Assembly (NCBI GenBank): GCA_913778085.1
Contig: CAJYXJ010000038.1
Coordinates: forward strand, 1 to 64,000
Reading direction: 5' to 3'
Length of the DNA: 64,000 nucleotides
Origin: an uncultured Chryseobacterium sp.
GTDB lineage: Bacteria > Bacteroidota > Bacteroidia > Flavobacteriales > Weeksellaceae
Shown piece after piece: positions 16,861 to 27,970 of the stretch. Positions within the stretch are counted from its first letter, which is position 1. The number at the start of each line of letters is the position of its first letter. A model generated the notes under the pieces. The model ran no database searches and had not been told where the DNA came from. It saw only the letters and a program-made list of their open reading frames with translations. Made by a program: the position numbers and the translations under genes.

Positions 16861-19800
16861 ATGTCAAATAAAAATAAATCAAGTAGATTTAATAAAATAA
16901 CCATCGGTTTAGCTTCTCCGGAATCGATTCTTCAGGAATCGAGAGGGGAGGTTCTTAAGCCGGAAACCATTAACTACAGAACTCATAAACCTGAAAGAGA
17001 CGGGTTGTTCTGTGAAAAAATCTTCGGTCCTGTAAAAGATTACGAATGTGCTTGTGGCAAATACAAGAGAATTCGTTACAAAGGGATCGTTTGTGACCGT
17101 TGTGGAGTAGAAGTTACGGAGAAAAAAGTACGTAGAGAGAGAATCGGGCATATCAACCTGGTAGTTCCGATCGCTCATATCTGGTATTTCCGTTCTTTAC
17201 CGAACAAAATCGGTTACCTTTTAGGAATTCCTTCCAAGAAATTGGATATGATCATCTACTACGAAAGATATGTGGTGATCCAGCAGGGTATTGCTAAGAA
17301 ATTAGACGGTTCCGATTTCGAAAATATGGAATTCCTGACGGAAGAAGAGTACCTGGATATCATGGAAACCCTTCCGATCGAGAACCAGTATCTTGATGAT
17401 TCCGATCCGAACAAATTCATCGCCAAAATGGGTGCTGAAGCGGTTGAGGAATTATTAAAAAGAATCGATCTTGATGCTTTATCTTTCGACCTGAGACACA
17501 AAGCTCACAACGAAGGTTCAAAACAGAGAAGAACCGAAGCGCTTAAAAGATTGAACGTTGTAGAAGCATTGAGAGGTGCTAATACAAGAATGATCAATAA
17601 GCCTGAGTGGATGATCATGCGTGTGCTTCCAGTTATCCCACCGGAATTGAGACCATTGGTTCCGTTGGATGGTGGACGTTTCGCAACTTCCGATTTGAAT
17701 GACCTTTACAGAAGGGTGATCATTAGAAACAACCGTCTGAAAAGACTATTGGAGATCAAAGCTCCTGAAGTAATCTTGAGAAACGAGAAGCGTATGCTTC
17801 AGGAATCGGTAGATTCATTATTCGATAACACAAGAAAATCTTCTGCGGTAAAATCTGAATCCAACAGACCGTTGAAATCCCTTTCCGATTCATTGAAAGG
17901 TAAGCAGGGTCGTTTCCGTCAGAACCTATTGGGGAAAAGGGTAGATTACTCGGCACGTTCCGTAATTGTTGTAGGTCCTAACTTACAGCTTCACGAGTGC
18001 GGTATTCCTAAAGATATGGCGGCGGAACTTTACAAACCGTTTATCATCAGAAAACTGATTGAAAGAGGAATTGTAAAAACCGTAAAATCAGCAAAAAGAA
18101 TCATCGACAGGAAAGAACCTGTAGTATATGATATCCTTGAAAACGTGATGAAAGGCCACCCGGTTCTTCTGAACAGGGCACCTACGCTTCACAGATTGGG
18201 GATCCAGGCATTCCAGCCTAAAATGATCGAAGGGAAAGCAATCCAGCTTCACCCGTTGGTAACAACGGCCTTCAACGCGGATTTCGATGGTGACCAGATG
18301 GCGGTACACTTACCGTTAGGCCCTGAAGCGATCCTTGAAGCGCAGTTACTGATGTTGGGTTCTCAGAACATCTTGAACCCGGCAAACGGTTCTCCGATCA
18401 CCGTACCTTCTCAGGACATGGTTCTTGGTCTTTATTTCATGACCAAAGAATTGAGCTCTACCGAAGATATGAAAGTGAAAGGTGAAGGTCTTGCCTTCTA
18501 TTCTCCTGAAGAAGCGGAAATCGCTTATGCGGAAGGAAGAGTATCTTTAAATGCTAAAGTAAGATGTAGACTTCCGGTTAAAGAAAACGGAGAGATCGTA
18601 ACCCGACTGATCGAAACTTCTGTTGGTAGAATCTTGTTCAACCAGATTGTACCGAAGCAGGTAGGATATATCAATGAGCTTTTAACCAAAAAATCATTGA
18701 GAAACGTTATCGGTAAGATCCTTGCAGATACGGATTTCCCTACAACTGTGAAGTTCCTTGATGCGATGAAAGACTTAGGGTATTCAAACGCATTCAAAGG
18801 AGGTCTTTCTTTCTCATTGGGAGACATCGTGGTTCCTGTTGAGAAAAAGCAGATGATTGCTCAATCTATTGAAACAGTAGACGAAATTAGAGCCAACTAT
18901 AACATGGGTCTTATTACCGATACTGAACGTTATAACCAGGTAATCGACGTTTGGACAAACACCAACGCAGGATTAACGGAGATGATCATGAGCAGAATGA
19001 AAACCGACCAAGGTGGTTTCAACTCTGTATACATGATGCTTGATTCCGGGGCGAGGGGTTCCAAAGAACAGATCCGTCAGTTATCCGGGATGAGAGGTTT
19101 GATGGCCAAGCCGCAGAAAGCCGGTTCTACCGGAGCGGAGATCATCGAAAACCCGATCCTTGCCAACTTTAAGGAAGGTCTTTCGATCTTGGAATACTTT
19201 ATCTCCACCCACGGTGCCCGTAAAGGTCTTGCGGATACCGCTCTTAAGACAGCCGATGCCGGTTACTTAACGAGAAGATTGGTAGACGTTGCACAGGACG
19301 TTATCGTTACAGAGGACGACTGTGGAACTTTAAGAGGTACAGAAGTTACCGCGCTTAAGAAAAATGACGAGATCGTTGAAAGAATCTCCGAAAGAATCTT
19401 AGGTAGGGTATCACTACACAATATTTATGATCCTGAAAGCGATGAATTAATCATCAATGCCGATGAAGTGATCAACGAAGTATTTGCCAGAAGAATTGAA
19501 GAAGCTGGACTGGAAGCGGTTGAAGTACGTTCGCCGTTAACTTGTGAAGCGAAGAAAGGAATCTGTGCAAAATGCTACGGTAGAAACCTGGCAACAGGTA
19601 AAACCATCCACATGGGTGAAGCAGTAGGGGTAATTGCAGCACAGTCCATCGGGGAACCGGGTACTCAGCTTACGTTGAGAACCTTCCACCAGGGGGGTAC
19701 TGCAGGAAACGTTTCCGAAAACCCATCCATCGTGGCAAGAAGAGACGGTATCGTTGAAATGGACGAGATCAGAACCATTACTTCTGAAGACGAAAACGGT

Positions 19801-21126
19801 AACACGGCAGAGGTTGTGGTTTCCCGTTCAACGGAATTCAGATTGGTGGCGGACAACGAATCCAGAACACCATTAATGGTGGCCAACGTACCTTACGGAT
19901 CTATATTAGCTGTAAAACCGGGTGATAAAGTGAAGAAAGGAGATGTGATCTGTAAGTGGGATGCCTACAACGCGGTAATCATTGCTGAAACTTCCGGTAA
20001 GGTAGAATACGAGGATATCATCCAGGGGGTTTCATTCCAGCTGGAAATCGACGAAGCTACAGGTTTCGAAGAAAAAGTAATCTCCGAATCCAGAAACAAG
20101 AAAGCCGTACCTACCTTGAAGGTGGTAGATTCCAAAGGGGTTGAGCAGAAAGCATACAACTTACCGGTAGGAGCCCACTTAATGGTAAACGACGGTGAAA
20201 AGATCAAGGCGGGTAAAGTCTTAATCAAGATCCCGAGAAAATCTGCAAAAGCAGGGGATATCACCGGAGGTCTTCCGAGAGTTACCGAATTATTCGAAGC
20301 GAGAAACCCATCCAACCCAGCGGTGGTTACAGAAATCGACGGGGTGGTTTCTTACGGAAAAATCAAGAGAGGGAACAGAGAACTTATTGTTGAGGCTAAA
20401 ACTGGAGAAAGAAAAATTTATTTGGTTAAATTATCCAACCAGATCCTGGTACAGGAGAATGACTTCGTGAGAGCAGGTTCGCCGCTTTCCGACGGTTCCA
20501 TCACTCCGGACGATATCTTAAGAATCAAAGGCCCAACAGCGGTTCAGGAATATCTGGTAAATGAAATTCAGGAAGTTTACCGTCTTCAGGGGGTAAAAAT
20601 CGACGACAAGCACTTCGAAATCATCGTAAGACAGATGATGACCAAAGTATCAATCGTAGATGGCGGGGATACCCAGTTCCTTGAAGGAGCTCTTGAGCAC
20701 AAATATGACTTCCTGGAAGAAAACAACAGGGTATTCGGTCTTAAAGTAGTGATGGATGCTGGAGACTCTAAAGCATTCCAGCCAGGTCAGATGATTACGG
20801 CAAGAGAACTGAGAGATGAAAACTCCAAGCTGAAACGTGAAGATCAGGCTTTGGTTCAGGTGAGAGAAGCTTTACCGGCTACAGCAACACCTGTATTGCA
20901 GGGGATCACAAGAGCAGCTCTTCAGACGAAGTCCTTCATGTCTGCCGCATCGTTCCAGGAAACAACAAAAGTACTGAACGAAGCTGCCGTAGCAGGGAAA
21001 GTAGATGATCTGAACGGTCTTAAGGAAAATGTAATTGTAGGTCACAGAATCCCTGCAGGTACAGGTCTTAAAGAATACCAGAATGTGATCGTAGGTTCTA
21101 AAAAAGAATTCGAAGATCTTAACTAA
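16861..21126 (+). CDS. rpoC: DNA-directed RNA polymerase subunit beta'
   Basis: A 1421-residue beta' subunit. The N-terminal zinc finger ([20 protein letters not shown], about 61-81), the catalytic [12 protein letters not shown] motif holding the magnesium ion (about 471-482), and the second zinc site ([13 protein letters not shown], about 898-910) are all intact. The trigger-loop region with [16 protein letters not shown] is also present. The 84 bases between rpoB and rpoC are a simple run of TCTAAAA-like repeats, with no sign of a terminator. A DUF3467 gene follows 86 bases later. Confidence 0.98.
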   Translation: MSNKNKSSRFNKITIGLASPESILQESRGEVLKPETINYRTHKPERDGLFCEKIFGPVKDYECACGKYKRIRYKGIVCDRCGVEVTEKKVRRERIGHINLVVPIAHIWYFRSLPNKIGYLLGIPSKKLDMIIYYERYVVIQQGIAKKLDGSDFENMEFLTEEEYLDIMETLPIENQYLDDSDPNKFIAKMGAEAVEELLKRIDLDALSFDLRHKAHNEGSKQRRTEALKRLNVVEALRGANTRMINKPEWMIMRVLPVIPPELRPLVPLDGGRFATSDLNDLYRRVIIRNNRLKRLLEIKAPEVILRNEKRMLQESVDSLFDNTRKSSAVKSESNRPLKSLSDSLKGKQGRFRQNLLGKRVDYSARSVIVVGPNLQLHECGIPKDMAAELYKPFIIRKLIERGIVKTVKSAKRIIDRKEPVVYDILENVMKGHPVLLNRAPTLHRLGIQAFQPKMIEGKAIQLHPLVTTAFNADFDGDQMAVHLPLGPEAILEAQLLMLGSQNILNPANGSPITVPSQDMVLGLYFMTKELSSTEDMKVKGEGLAFYSPEEAEIAYAEGRVSLNAKVRCRLPVKENGEIVTRLIETSVGRILFNQIVPKQVGYINELLTKKSLRNVIGKILADTDFPTTVKFLDAMKDLGYSNAFKGGLSFSLGDIVVPVEKKQMIAQSIETVDEIRANYNMGLITDTERYNQVIDVWTNTNAGLTEMIMSRMKTDQGGFNSVYMMLDSGARGSKEQIRQLSGMRGLMAKPQKAGSTGAEIIENPILANFKEGLSILEYFISTHGARKGLADTALKTADAGYLTRRLVDVAQDVIVTEDDCGTLRGTEVTALKKNDEIVERISERILGRVSLHNIYDPESDELIINADEVINEVFARRIEEAGLEAVEVRSPLTCEAKKGICAKCYGRNLATGKTIHMGEAVGVIAAQSIGEPGTQLTLRTFHQGGTAGNVSENPSIVARRDGIVEMDEIRTITSEDENGNTAEVVVSRSTEFRLVADNESRTPLMVANVPYGSILAVKPGDKVKKGDVICKWDAYNAVIIAETSGKVEYEDIIQGVSFQLEIDEATGFEEKVISESRNKKAVPTLKVVDSKGVEQKAYNLPVGAHLMVNDGEKIKAGKVLIKIPRKSAKAGDITGGLPRVTELFEARNPSNPAVVTEIDGVVSYGKIKRGNRELIVEAKTGERKIYLVKLSNQILVQENDFVRAGSPLSDGSITPDDILRIKGPTAVQEYLVNEIQEVYRLQGVKIDDKHFEIIVRQMMTKVSIVDGGDTQFLEGALEHKYDFLEENNRVFGLKVVMDAGDSKAFQPGQMITARELRDENSKLKREDQALVQVREALPATATPVLQGITRAALQTKSFMSAASFQETTKVLNEAAVAGKVDDLNGLKENVIVGHRIPAGTGLKEYQNVIVGSKKEFEDLN

Positions 21127-21212
21127 AATTAATGATTCGGAAATTTGAGGTTTGGATTTATTTTTATATTTTCACAACCTCAAAATTTCGAATAAAAAAA
21201 TATTTATAACAA

Positions 21213-21518
21213 ATGGACAACAATCAAAATCCACAAGACGGAAACATCAACATCGAATTGAACGAAATGGTAGCAGCAGGGATCTATGCTAATTTAGCAC
21301 TGGTAAACCACTCTCCATCTGAATTCGTAGTAGATTTCATCCAGTTAATGCCAGGTGTACAACAGGCTAAAGTAAGATCAAGAGTTATTCTTGCTCCGCT
21401 TCACGCTAAGAGAGTACTTTCTGCTCTTCAGCAGAACATTGCTAACTATGAGCAGCAATTCGGAGAAATCAAAGAAGTTGAGCCTTTCGTATTAGGAGGA
21501 AACAACGTACAAGCTTAA
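21213..21518 (+). CDS. DUF3467 protein
   Basis: A 101-residue cytoplasmic protein with the conserved DUF3467 pattern (GIYANLALVNHSPSEFVVDFIQLMPG and then LAPLHAKRVLSALQQNI). The function is unknown. The gene regularly follows rpoC in Bacteroidota, and here it lies between rpoC and a strong terminator, so it is the last gene of the rpoBC transcript. That setting suggests a role linked to transcription, but this is inference. Confidence 0.92.
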   Translation: MDNNQNPQDGNINIELNEMVAAGIYANLALVNHSPSEFVVDFIQLMPGVQQAKVRSRVILAPLHAKRVLSALQQNIANYEQQFGEIKEVEPFVLGGNNVQA

Positions 21519-21540
21519 GATTTTTTCTTACATAAAAGAG

Positions 21541-21570
21541 ATGCCCCGGTGAATATCGGGGCATTTTTTA
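21541..21570 (+). terminator. Rho-independent terminator of rpoBC-DUF3467
   Basis: ATGCCCCG (21541-21548) pairs with CGGGGCAT (21557-21564), followed by six T. Confidence 0.9.
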
Positions 21571-21675
21571 TTTTCATTTATTTTTTTTTGTTTTAATAAT
21601 CCATACGGATTCTTCATTACGGGTCAAAAATTATTAAAATTTTATGTATATTAATGTAATTGCTTTAATACTTAG

Positions 21676-21683
21676 TATATTTG
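21676..21683 (+). promoter_or_regulatory. -7 promoter box upstream of the T9SS propeller gene
   Basis: TATATTTG matches TAnnTTTG and lies 15 bases before the start codon. The -33 region has no clear TTTG, so this promoter may be weak or need an activator. Confidence 0.55.
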
Positions 21684-21698
21684 AGGAAAATATAGAAA

Positions 21699-24530
21699 AT
21701 GAAAACATCCTTTATTTTCTGTGCTATGTTTTGTACTGCAGCAAGCTTCTACGCACAGGATAATGTCCTTCATAAAAACCAGAAAAACCTACAGGAGCTT
21801 TATGCTAAATATAATAAAGGTCTGAAAAAACAGCATAAGCTGGCAAAATCAGCCGGCATTCCGCCAAATCCTTATAACGAAGAAGACTATAAAAGAACGA
21901 TGGATCCTGTAACCGGCGACAACGGTTTTTATAAACTTGCCGCGTTGAACCAAGAAATTGCTCAGGGAAAATATACGCCTTCAAAACCTATGTCTTTCAT
22001 TACCGGAAGCGGATCTTCCACCGGCAAAATAGTAAATGAGCCGTGGATCGAAAGAGGACCTTACAGCGTAGGAGGAAGAACCCGTGCTATTATGTATGAT
22101 CCTAATGATACTGCCGGCAAAAGAGTTTTCGCAGGTGGTGTTTCAGGTGGATTGTGGGTAAACCAGGACCCTTCCGTAAGTACTAATGAATGGACCCCGC
22201 TCAGCACATTCTGGGCAAATACTTCCGTTTCGTGTATAGCCTATGATCCCAACAATCCCCAGGTCATCTATGTGGGAACAGGAGAGGCTCCTACCGCCGA
22301 TGCCATCGGTTCGGGAATCTGGAAATCTACCAACGGAGGCAATACCTGGACCCAGATCTTTACCATAACACCAACATATTCCGGGAATGTACGAAGCGGA
22401 AACTTTTACATCAATGACATTAAAGTCAGAAATAATGCAGGGGTTTCGGAAGTATATGCAGGAGTGAGCGGTAATTATAATGACGGAGCCTACCAAGGAC
22501 TGGCCCAGGCAGGATTGTACAAATCTACCAATGGTGGAGCTACCTTCACAAAGAATACAAGCTTACTGGCACTCAATACGACAAGCGGTACAACAAGCTC
22601 AACAGGATATTCCATTCAGCAGATCGAAATCGGAGCAGATAATTCTGTATGGGTCTCTACGCGTTCCTCAAGATATTCCAATATTGACTCAGGAGGAAGG
22701 ATCTTAAAATCTTCAGACGGAAATACCTTTAGCGAGGTTTATAATGTCGGAAATTCCGGAGCCAGGGTGAACTTTACGCTTTCCAGAACGGATGCCGGTA
22801 AAGCGTATGCCTTTATGCAGGGATCCAACAGTACGTCCGAACCGATACGCATCGCAAGATCTACCGATGGGGGTACAACATGGCAGGCAACAAATGATGC
22901 AACTCCCGTTATTACACTTCCTACGGCTGCAGATACCAGTATCCCGGCCAACGACTTTACAAGAGGACAGTCTTTCTACGATCTCATTATTGCTACGGAT
23001 CCTCTGGATGACAATACGGTGTACATCGGAGGGATAGATCTTTATAAATCTACAAACGGCTGTGCTACATGGACGCAGATCTCCAAATGGTCTAACAACA
23101 ACAATATGGCGAATCTGCCGGTTTCCCAGGTACATGCGGACCAGCACGAAATTATATTCAACCCTTTTAACAACTATGCCACCAACCAGATGATGTTTGG
23201 AAATGACGGTGGAATTTATTTTGCAGCAAATAAAAATACCATTGGGACAGCAGGCGGTTTTGCAGTAAGAAATACAAGGTATAATGTAACACAGTTTTAT
23301 ACGGCGATGCTGAATCCTACAAAAGTACCTGCCAACGAAGAATTGCTCGCCGGTGCTCAGGATAACGGCTCATGGTGGCTTTATGGTGTTCCGCAGGCCA
23401 ATAATTTTTTAACCAGCCAGTTGGCTACTTCCGGCGACGGGATGTATACGGAATATGATGATCTGGATAATTATGAGATTGCCAGCTACGTTTATAATAA
23501 TCACTATCTGCTGACAAACAGCAGCTATTACCTGATCTCCAGCGCAAACAGAAATGCATACGGGCACTTTGTTAATGAAATCGCCCTGGACAGGATCAAT
23601 AATGTCTTTTATTCATACCGTTCGGGCCTCACTATCTTCAGAACAGGCGGTTTGTCTGCAACTTCCACGACGTTTACCAATGTTGTTATGACGGTAGGAA
23701 CGGCACAAACGAATGAGCAGATTTCCTGGATGAAAGTTTCTCCGTATACAACAGCTTCTACAACGCTGTTTGTGGGAACTAACTTAGGAAGAATCTTTAA
23801 AGTAACCAATGCCAATACCACATCGTATGCATCAGCCCTGCTTACGACACCAGCGGCAGGAACCGTTTCGGACATTGAATTCGGGGCCAGTGAAAATGAA
23901 ATTATCGTAACACTTTCCAATTATAACGTTACCAGTGTCTTTTATTCCACAGACGGTGGTACAACATGGCAGAACAAAGAAGGAAACCTTCCCGATATGC
24001 CGGTAAGAACCGTCTTAAGAAATCCCGACGATGCCAATGAAGTAATCCTCGGAACCGAAATGGGCGTGTGGGGAACAACCAATTTCCTTTCCTCATCGCC
24101 AACTTGGGCTTCTGTCACAGGGAATATCGGAAATGTAAGGGTTACCAATCTGGATTATCGTCCTTCAACAAGAACCGTTCTGGTCTCCACTTATGGAAGA
24201 GGCGCATGGACGACCCAGAATACAACAGTTACCTTAGCCACCGGAGAGGTGAAGTCTAAAAAAGACGAGACGAGAATTTATCCGAATCCGTCAAAAGGAA
24301 TTTCACACATACGGTTTAATTCCGATAAATACAGTTCGCTAGATATCAGTATTTTTGATGCTTCGGGAAGGCTGGTATATACGAAGAATAATGTAAAATC
24401 GGATGAAGAGTTCGGTCAGAGGCTTACTCCCGGAAATTATATCTTAAAAGCCGAATCCAAAGGGGCAGTGGTCTTCAGTGGAAATTATCTCGTGCTTGGC
24501 AAAGTAAGTGATGACGGAGACGATGATTAA
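21699..24530 (+). CDS. Large T9SS-secreted beta-propeller (BNR/sortilin-like repeat) protein
   Basis: A 943-residue secreted protein with a signal peptide (ending ASFYAQ, residue 20). Between about residues 110 and 840 it carries repeated BNR/Asp-box motifs of the form S-T-[ND]-G-G-x-T-[WF] (KSTNGGNTW, KSTNGGATF, RSTDGGTTW, YSTDGGTTW), as in sortilin/VPS10 and sialidase-like beta-propellers. The C-terminal sorting domain starts at about 860 (IYPNPSKG, DISIFDASGRLVY, PGNYILKAESKG) and then continues unusually with an acidic tail DDGDDD. It is likely a surface or secreted glycan- or protein-binding protein; sialidase activity cannot be claimed. The next gene starts 3 bases after the stop. Confidence 0.8.
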   Translation: MKTSFIFCAMFCTAASFYAQDNVLHKNQKNLQELYAKYNKGLKKQHKLAKSAGIPPNPYNEEDYKRTMDPVTGDNGFYKLAALNQEIAQGKYTPSKPMSFITGSGSSTGKIVNEPWIERGPYSVGGRTRAIMYDPNDTAGKRVFAGGVSGGLWVNQDPSVSTNEWTPLSTFWANTSVSCIAYDPNNPQVIYVGTGEAPTADAIGSGIWKSTNGGNTWTQIFTITPTYSGNVRSGNFYINDIKVRNNAGVSEVYAGVSGNYNDGAYQGLAQAGLYKSTNGGATFTKNTSLLALNTTSGTTSSTGYSIQQIEIGADNSVWVSTRSSRYSNIDSGGRILKSSDGNTFSEVYNVGNSGARVNFTLSRTDAGKAYAFMQGSNSTSEPIRIARSTDGGTTWQATNDATPVITLPTAADTSIPANDFTRGQSFYDLIIATDPLDDNTVYIGGIDLYKSTNGCATWTQISKWSNNNNMANLPVSQVHADQHEIIFNPFNNYATNQMMFGNDGGIYFAANKNTIGTAGGFAVRNTRYNVTQFYTAMLNPTKVPANEELLAGAQDNGSWWLYGVPQANNFLTSQLATSGDGMYTEYDDLDNYEIASYVYNNHYLLTNSSYYLISSANRNAYGHFVNEIALDRINNVFYSYRSGLTIFRTGGLSATSTTFTNVVMTVGTAQTNEQISWMKVSPYTTASTTLFVGTNLGRIFKVTNANTTSYASALLTTPAAGTVSDIEFGASENEIIVTLSNYNVTSVFYSTDGGTTWQNKEGNLPDMPVRTVLRNPDDANEVILGTEMGVWGTTNFLSSSPTWASVTGNIGNVRVTNLDYRPSTRTVLVSTYGRGAWTTQNTTVTLATGEVKSKKDETRIYPNPSKGISHIRFNSDKYSSLDISIFDASGRLVYTKNNVKSDEEFGQRLTPGNYILKAESKGAVVFSGNYLVLGKVSDDGDDD

Positions 24531-24533
24531 AGC

Positions 24534-25013
24534 ATGAATAATCAGGTATTTATAATAATATTCTGGATGCTGGCGCTTTCCTGCAAAGCGCCGGTTTCCT
24601 CCTTAGATCAGGGAAATGTAACTTTAATTTCTGCTGAAAAATCAGAATGGTTCGGAGGTAGGCCGGGCGTGAGAGGAATAGTTTACACGGTCAGCTTAAA
24701 ACCGCAAAACCGCAAAGATCATATCCAGGTTAAAGCTCTTAAGGCAGAAGGAAATGCAATAAGTTTTACCCAAGCCGGTTCAGGAAATGGCATAACGGTT
24801 AAAGGTAATCTCCTGATAACCGATAAAACAAACGCTCGTGATTATTCACCTCCGGGATCATCCGTTAATGTACCTGAGGAATCGCATAACATGAATCCGA
24901 AAGACAATTGGATTGAATATCAGGTAAATGATTCTAAAAAGAAATACAGGATCATGATTCCCGGATTTACTGCTATTGAACCTGAGGGAGAACTAATCCC
25001 GCGAAGACCCTAA
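24534..25013 (+). CDS. Hypothetical lipoprotein
   Basis: A 159-residue protein with a lipoprotein signal (hydrophobic segment ending LALSC, Cys at residue 17), so it is probably anchored in a membrane facing the periplasm. The rest is beta-rich and has no motif I know. It starts 3 bases after the propeller gene and is followed within 10 bases by a membrane protein gene, so it is probably translated from the same mRNA. Confidence 0.55.
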   Translation: MNNQVFIIIFWMLALSCKAPVSSLDQGNVTLISAEKSEWFGGRPGVRGIVYTVSLKPQNRKDHIQVKALKAEGNAISFTQAGSGNGITVKGNLLITDKTNARDYSPPGSSVNVPEESHNMNPKDNWIEYQVNDSKKKYRIMIPGFTAIEPEGELIPRRP

Positions 25014-25023
25014 TCTCTTCTTC

Positions 25024-25578
25024 TTGAATAAAAAGCTATTTTTTATATTTCTGTTTCTTCCTGTAATAGTCATATTGATGAATATGATCTACCCCGTTAT
25101 TGCCTATATTAAAAATGAAGGATACGAAAGGACACAGGATCATATTTCAAAACATAAAACCGATACATCCGGATCCGTTTATTTTTCAGAAAAAGAAATA
25201 GCAAATGCTGAGTGGAAAGAAGAAAAAGAATTTATTCTCAACGGATTCTCCTACGATATTGTGAAGGTTGATCTTAAAAACGGACAGAAACAGTATCAAT
25301 GCTATGTTGATAGAAAAGATATTATACTTAATTCTATCCTGAAGTTTTCAGGATTGTTCGTTTCCAAAAAAGTATATGCATGGCGGCATTTCAGCCTTCC
25401 CTTTCAAAATAAGAAAATCATAAAGACATCAGGTTTTTTTATGCTTATGGACGTGGGGCAACTGCTGTTTTTGATCTTTAATCTTACATCAGAACCGTAT
25501 TATTTTAAAAGATTTGAAAATTCATACAGTCGGTCGGTAAGCATTCCGCCTCCGGAAGAATGTTTTAAAGCTTCATAA
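25024..25578 (+). CDS. Hypothetical membrane-anchored protein (TTG start)
   Basis: A 184-residue protein with an N-terminal hydrophobic segment (residues 4-28) and a second one near 140-158 (MLMDVGQLLFLIFNL). The preferred start is TTG at 25024, because it gives the usual MNKKLFF beginning; the next ATG (25078) would cut the first membrane helix. No functional motif is recognised. Position suggests it shares a transcript with the lipoprotein gene 10 bases upstream. Confidence 0.5.
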   Translation: MNKKLFFIFLFLPVIVILMNMIYPVIAYIKNEGYERTQDHISKHKTDTSGSVYFSEKEIANAEWKEEKEFILNGFSYDIVKVDLKNGQKQYQCYVDRKDIILNSILKFSGLFVSKKVYAWRHFSLPFQNKKIIKTSGFFMLMDVGQLLFLIFNLTSEPYYFKRFENSYSRSVSIPPPEECFKAS

Positions 25579-25613
25579 ACTTTTAAACGACAGATAATTA
25601 AATTTTTAAATCA

Positions 25614-27788
25614 ATGAAAAAATATATATACATGGCAGCTGTATTAGGCTGTACCATTGCCCATGCTCAACAGTCTTCCGAAACCAATATTGAAACAGTA
25701 ACCATTCAGGGAAGAAAAAAAACAAAGCAGGAGCGGGCAGAATTCAAAAGACACGCACAATCAGTAGAAACGCTTTCTGAAGAAGAACTTAATAGAACCA
25801 ATCCCGCCGCAATCGATCAGACTTTGTCCACCATGCCGGGTGTACAGGTGGATAAAAGAACCAATTTCGGAGGCCAGCGTCTGGTTGTCCGTGGTTATGG
25901 AAACGATCAGAAATTCAATAACTGGGGCGTAAAGGCTTACTGGAACAATATGCCGCTTACCAATGCCGAAGGAATCACTATTTTGGATGATGTTGATTTT
26001 GCTTACGTCAATAATGTTGAGGTGATCAAAGGCCCTGCAGCGACAATGTACGGCGGCGGAGTCGGTGGGGTAGTCCGTTTTTACACACGCCCCGATTTCA
26101 CCAAAGGAGTCAGCGTATCGGAAAATGTTCTGGTAGGAGCTTTTAAAACCTTCCAGTCCCGAACACAGCTTAACGTGGCGGACGAAAATTATTCGGTAAA
26201 TGCGGCTTACGGCCATCTTGAAACGGATGGGTACCGGCCGAACGGAAGCGGGCTGAAGAACTTCTTCAATGTCAACGGAACCGTAAAGCTTGGTGAAAAT
26301 GACCAGTTAAGTTTCTTCGGAAGCCAGGCGTATTCTTATGAACGCATTTCAGGACAGATTTCTTACGACGATTATGATGCAGGAATTGATAACGGAAATG
26401 CGGCTTACCTCCGTAAAAACGCGGGGATTAAAATAAAATCAACCCGAGTAGGAATGAGCAATTCGGTCAATATTTTGCCGAATCTACGAAATTATACTAC
26501 CTTATTTTATTACAACGGGAATACGGAAAGTGTTTCGGCAGGTGCTTTCGGAGTGACAAGCTCACCCAATGTAGGATTGCGTTCTACATTCACTTTGAAA
26601 AACGAATTTAAAGATTTCGAAAACCGATTGGATTTCGGGACTGAGATTCAGAACTCTATGTCTACAACATCCAGTTACCGCTTTACAGGATCTGTTACAA
26701 ATCCTCTTGAAACTACAGGAATTTCCGGAGCTTCTTATTTTAAATACAATAATAACCAGGCCACCTATTTTGCCATCGATTATCTAACATATAAACCGTG
26801 GGGTGTAACATTCCTCGCAGGAATCAGTGCCAATAAGACCAATTACGACCGGAAAGACCTGTATGCACTTCCCGGATTAATTTCAGGAAAAAAAGATCTC
26901 TCATTCGGAAAACAGTACGAAACGGCCTACACTCCGCATTTTGCCTTACAGAAAGAATGGAAACACCAGATCTTTAATCTGAGCTACAGCGAAGGCTACA
27001 ATGCTCCTACGGCTACTTCCTCTTTCATCAATGTCATCAACGTAGCCAATGATGACCTGAAGCCGGAACGTGCCAAAATGCTGGATTTCAGTGTGCATGG
27101 CTTACTGTTAGATACCAAGCTGGATTACCAGGTTTCTGTGTTCAATATTAATTATACCAATAAACTCACTCAGTTATCCGGCAACAATGGCACTTACAGC
27201 TATTGGGCGAATACGGGAAGCCAGAGAAACACGGGGCTGGAAGTAAGCGTGGGCTATCAGTATAAAAATGATAACTCTTTTATAAACAGAATTGTGCCTT
27301 TTGTGAATATGTCATACTATGATGCGAAATATAAAGATTTTGAAAATATTTTAACAGGCGGAAATCCTGTTTATAATTCGGCTAACAACGGAACAAATTA
27401 TAATCACAGAACAGTAGTAGGAGTGCCGAGAAATAAATATGCTGTTGGCCTGGATGTCTATACCCAACCGGGCTTTTACCTGGTAAATACCTACAATTAT
27501 CTGGGAAATGTATATACGGATTTTGCCAATACCAACCTTGTTAAAGGTTTCGGATTGCTTAACTCTAAACTGGGATATAAAAAATCTTTCGGCCGGTTCG
27601 ATCTTGATGCCTATGTCATGGGAAATAACTTAACCAGCCAGATCAATTACACCTTCCTGTTTTTAGGGAACAGCATCAACGATTCAGATACCAACAGCGG
27701 TTATCCCAAAGGTGTTGCAACGGATCTCAATCCCGGCCCGAACAAAGCCTATTTCTTTTATGGAATGAATCTGAAATACCGGTTCTGA
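25614..27788 (+). CDS. TonB-dependent outer-membrane receptor
   Basis: A 724-residue receptor with a signal peptide (ending AHAQ, residue 19). A TonB-box-like segment (ETVTIQG, about 27-33) is followed by the plug domain (about 50-165, with TLSTMPGVQVDKR, VRGYG and NNVEVIKGPAATMYGGGVGGV) and a 22-strand-type barrel that ends with Phe (NLKYRF). There is no STN domain and no carboxypeptidase-like extension. The plug and barrel type resemble siderophore/ferric-citrate receptors, but the ligand is unknown and no clear Fur box is visible upstream. A strong terminator follows. Confidence 0.88.
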   Translation: MKKYIYMAAVLGCTIAHAQQSSETNIETVTIQGRKKTKQERAEFKRHAQSVETLSEEELNRTNPAAIDQTLSTMPGVQVDKRTNFGGQRLVVRGYGNDQKFNNWGVKAYWNNMPLTNAEGITILDDVDFAYVNNVEVIKGPAATMYGGGVGGVVRFYTRPDFTKGVSVSENVLVGAFKTFQSRTQLNVADENYSVNAAYGHLETDGYRPNGSGLKNFFNVNGTVKLGENDQLSFFGSQAYSYERISGQISYDDYDAGIDNGNAAYLRKNAGIKIKSTRVGMSNSVNILPNLRNYTTLFYYNGNTESVSAGAFGVTSSPNVGLRSTFTLKNEFKDFENRLDFGTEIQNSMSTTSSYRFTGSVTNPLETTGISGASYFKYNNNQATYFAIDYLTYKPWGVTFLAGISANKTNYDRKDLYALPGLISGKKDLSFGKQYETAYTPHFALQKEWKHQIFNLSYSEGYNAPTATSSFINVINVANDDLKPERAKMLDFSVHGLLLDTKLDYQVSVFNINYTNKLTQLSGNNGTYSYWANTGSQRNTGLEVSVGYQYKNDNSFINRIVPFVNMSYYDAKYKDFENILTGGNPVYNSANNGTNYNHRTVVGVPRNKYAVGLDVYTQPGFYLVNTYNYLGNVYTDFANTNLVKGFGLLNSKLGYKKSFGRFDLDAYVMGNNLTSQINYTFLFLGNSINDSDTNSGYPKGVATDLNPGPNKAYFFYGMNLKYRF

Positions 27789-27795
27789 TCCTCAC

Positions 27796-27832
27796 AAAAG
27801 CTGCTTTATCCCAATAAAGCAGCTTTTTATTA
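27796..27832 (+). terminator. Rho-independent terminator after the TonB-dependent receptor
   Basis: AAAAGCTGCTTTAT (27796-27809) pairs perfectly with ATAAAGCAGCTTTT (27814-27827) around a CCCA loop, followed by TATT. Confidence 0.92.
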
Positions 27833-27939
27833 AATTTCCGGCTTTTTGCTCCTGGCATGTTTGCAACCATCCATCCGGACCTGAGCAAAATAATAATGCG
27901 TATCGAACAAAAAAATAGCATCCTGACTTTACAATTTTA

Positions 27940-27947
27940 TATCTTTG
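27940..27947 (+). promoter_or_regulatory. -7 promoter box of the Crp/Fnr regulator gene
   Basis: TATCTTTG matches TAnnTTTG. It implies transcription from about 27951 and therefore supports ATG 27971 as the start codon of the regulator rather than an upstream ATG at 27857. Confidence 0.6.
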
Positions 27948-27970
27948 CTATTAAATACGATACAACAGAT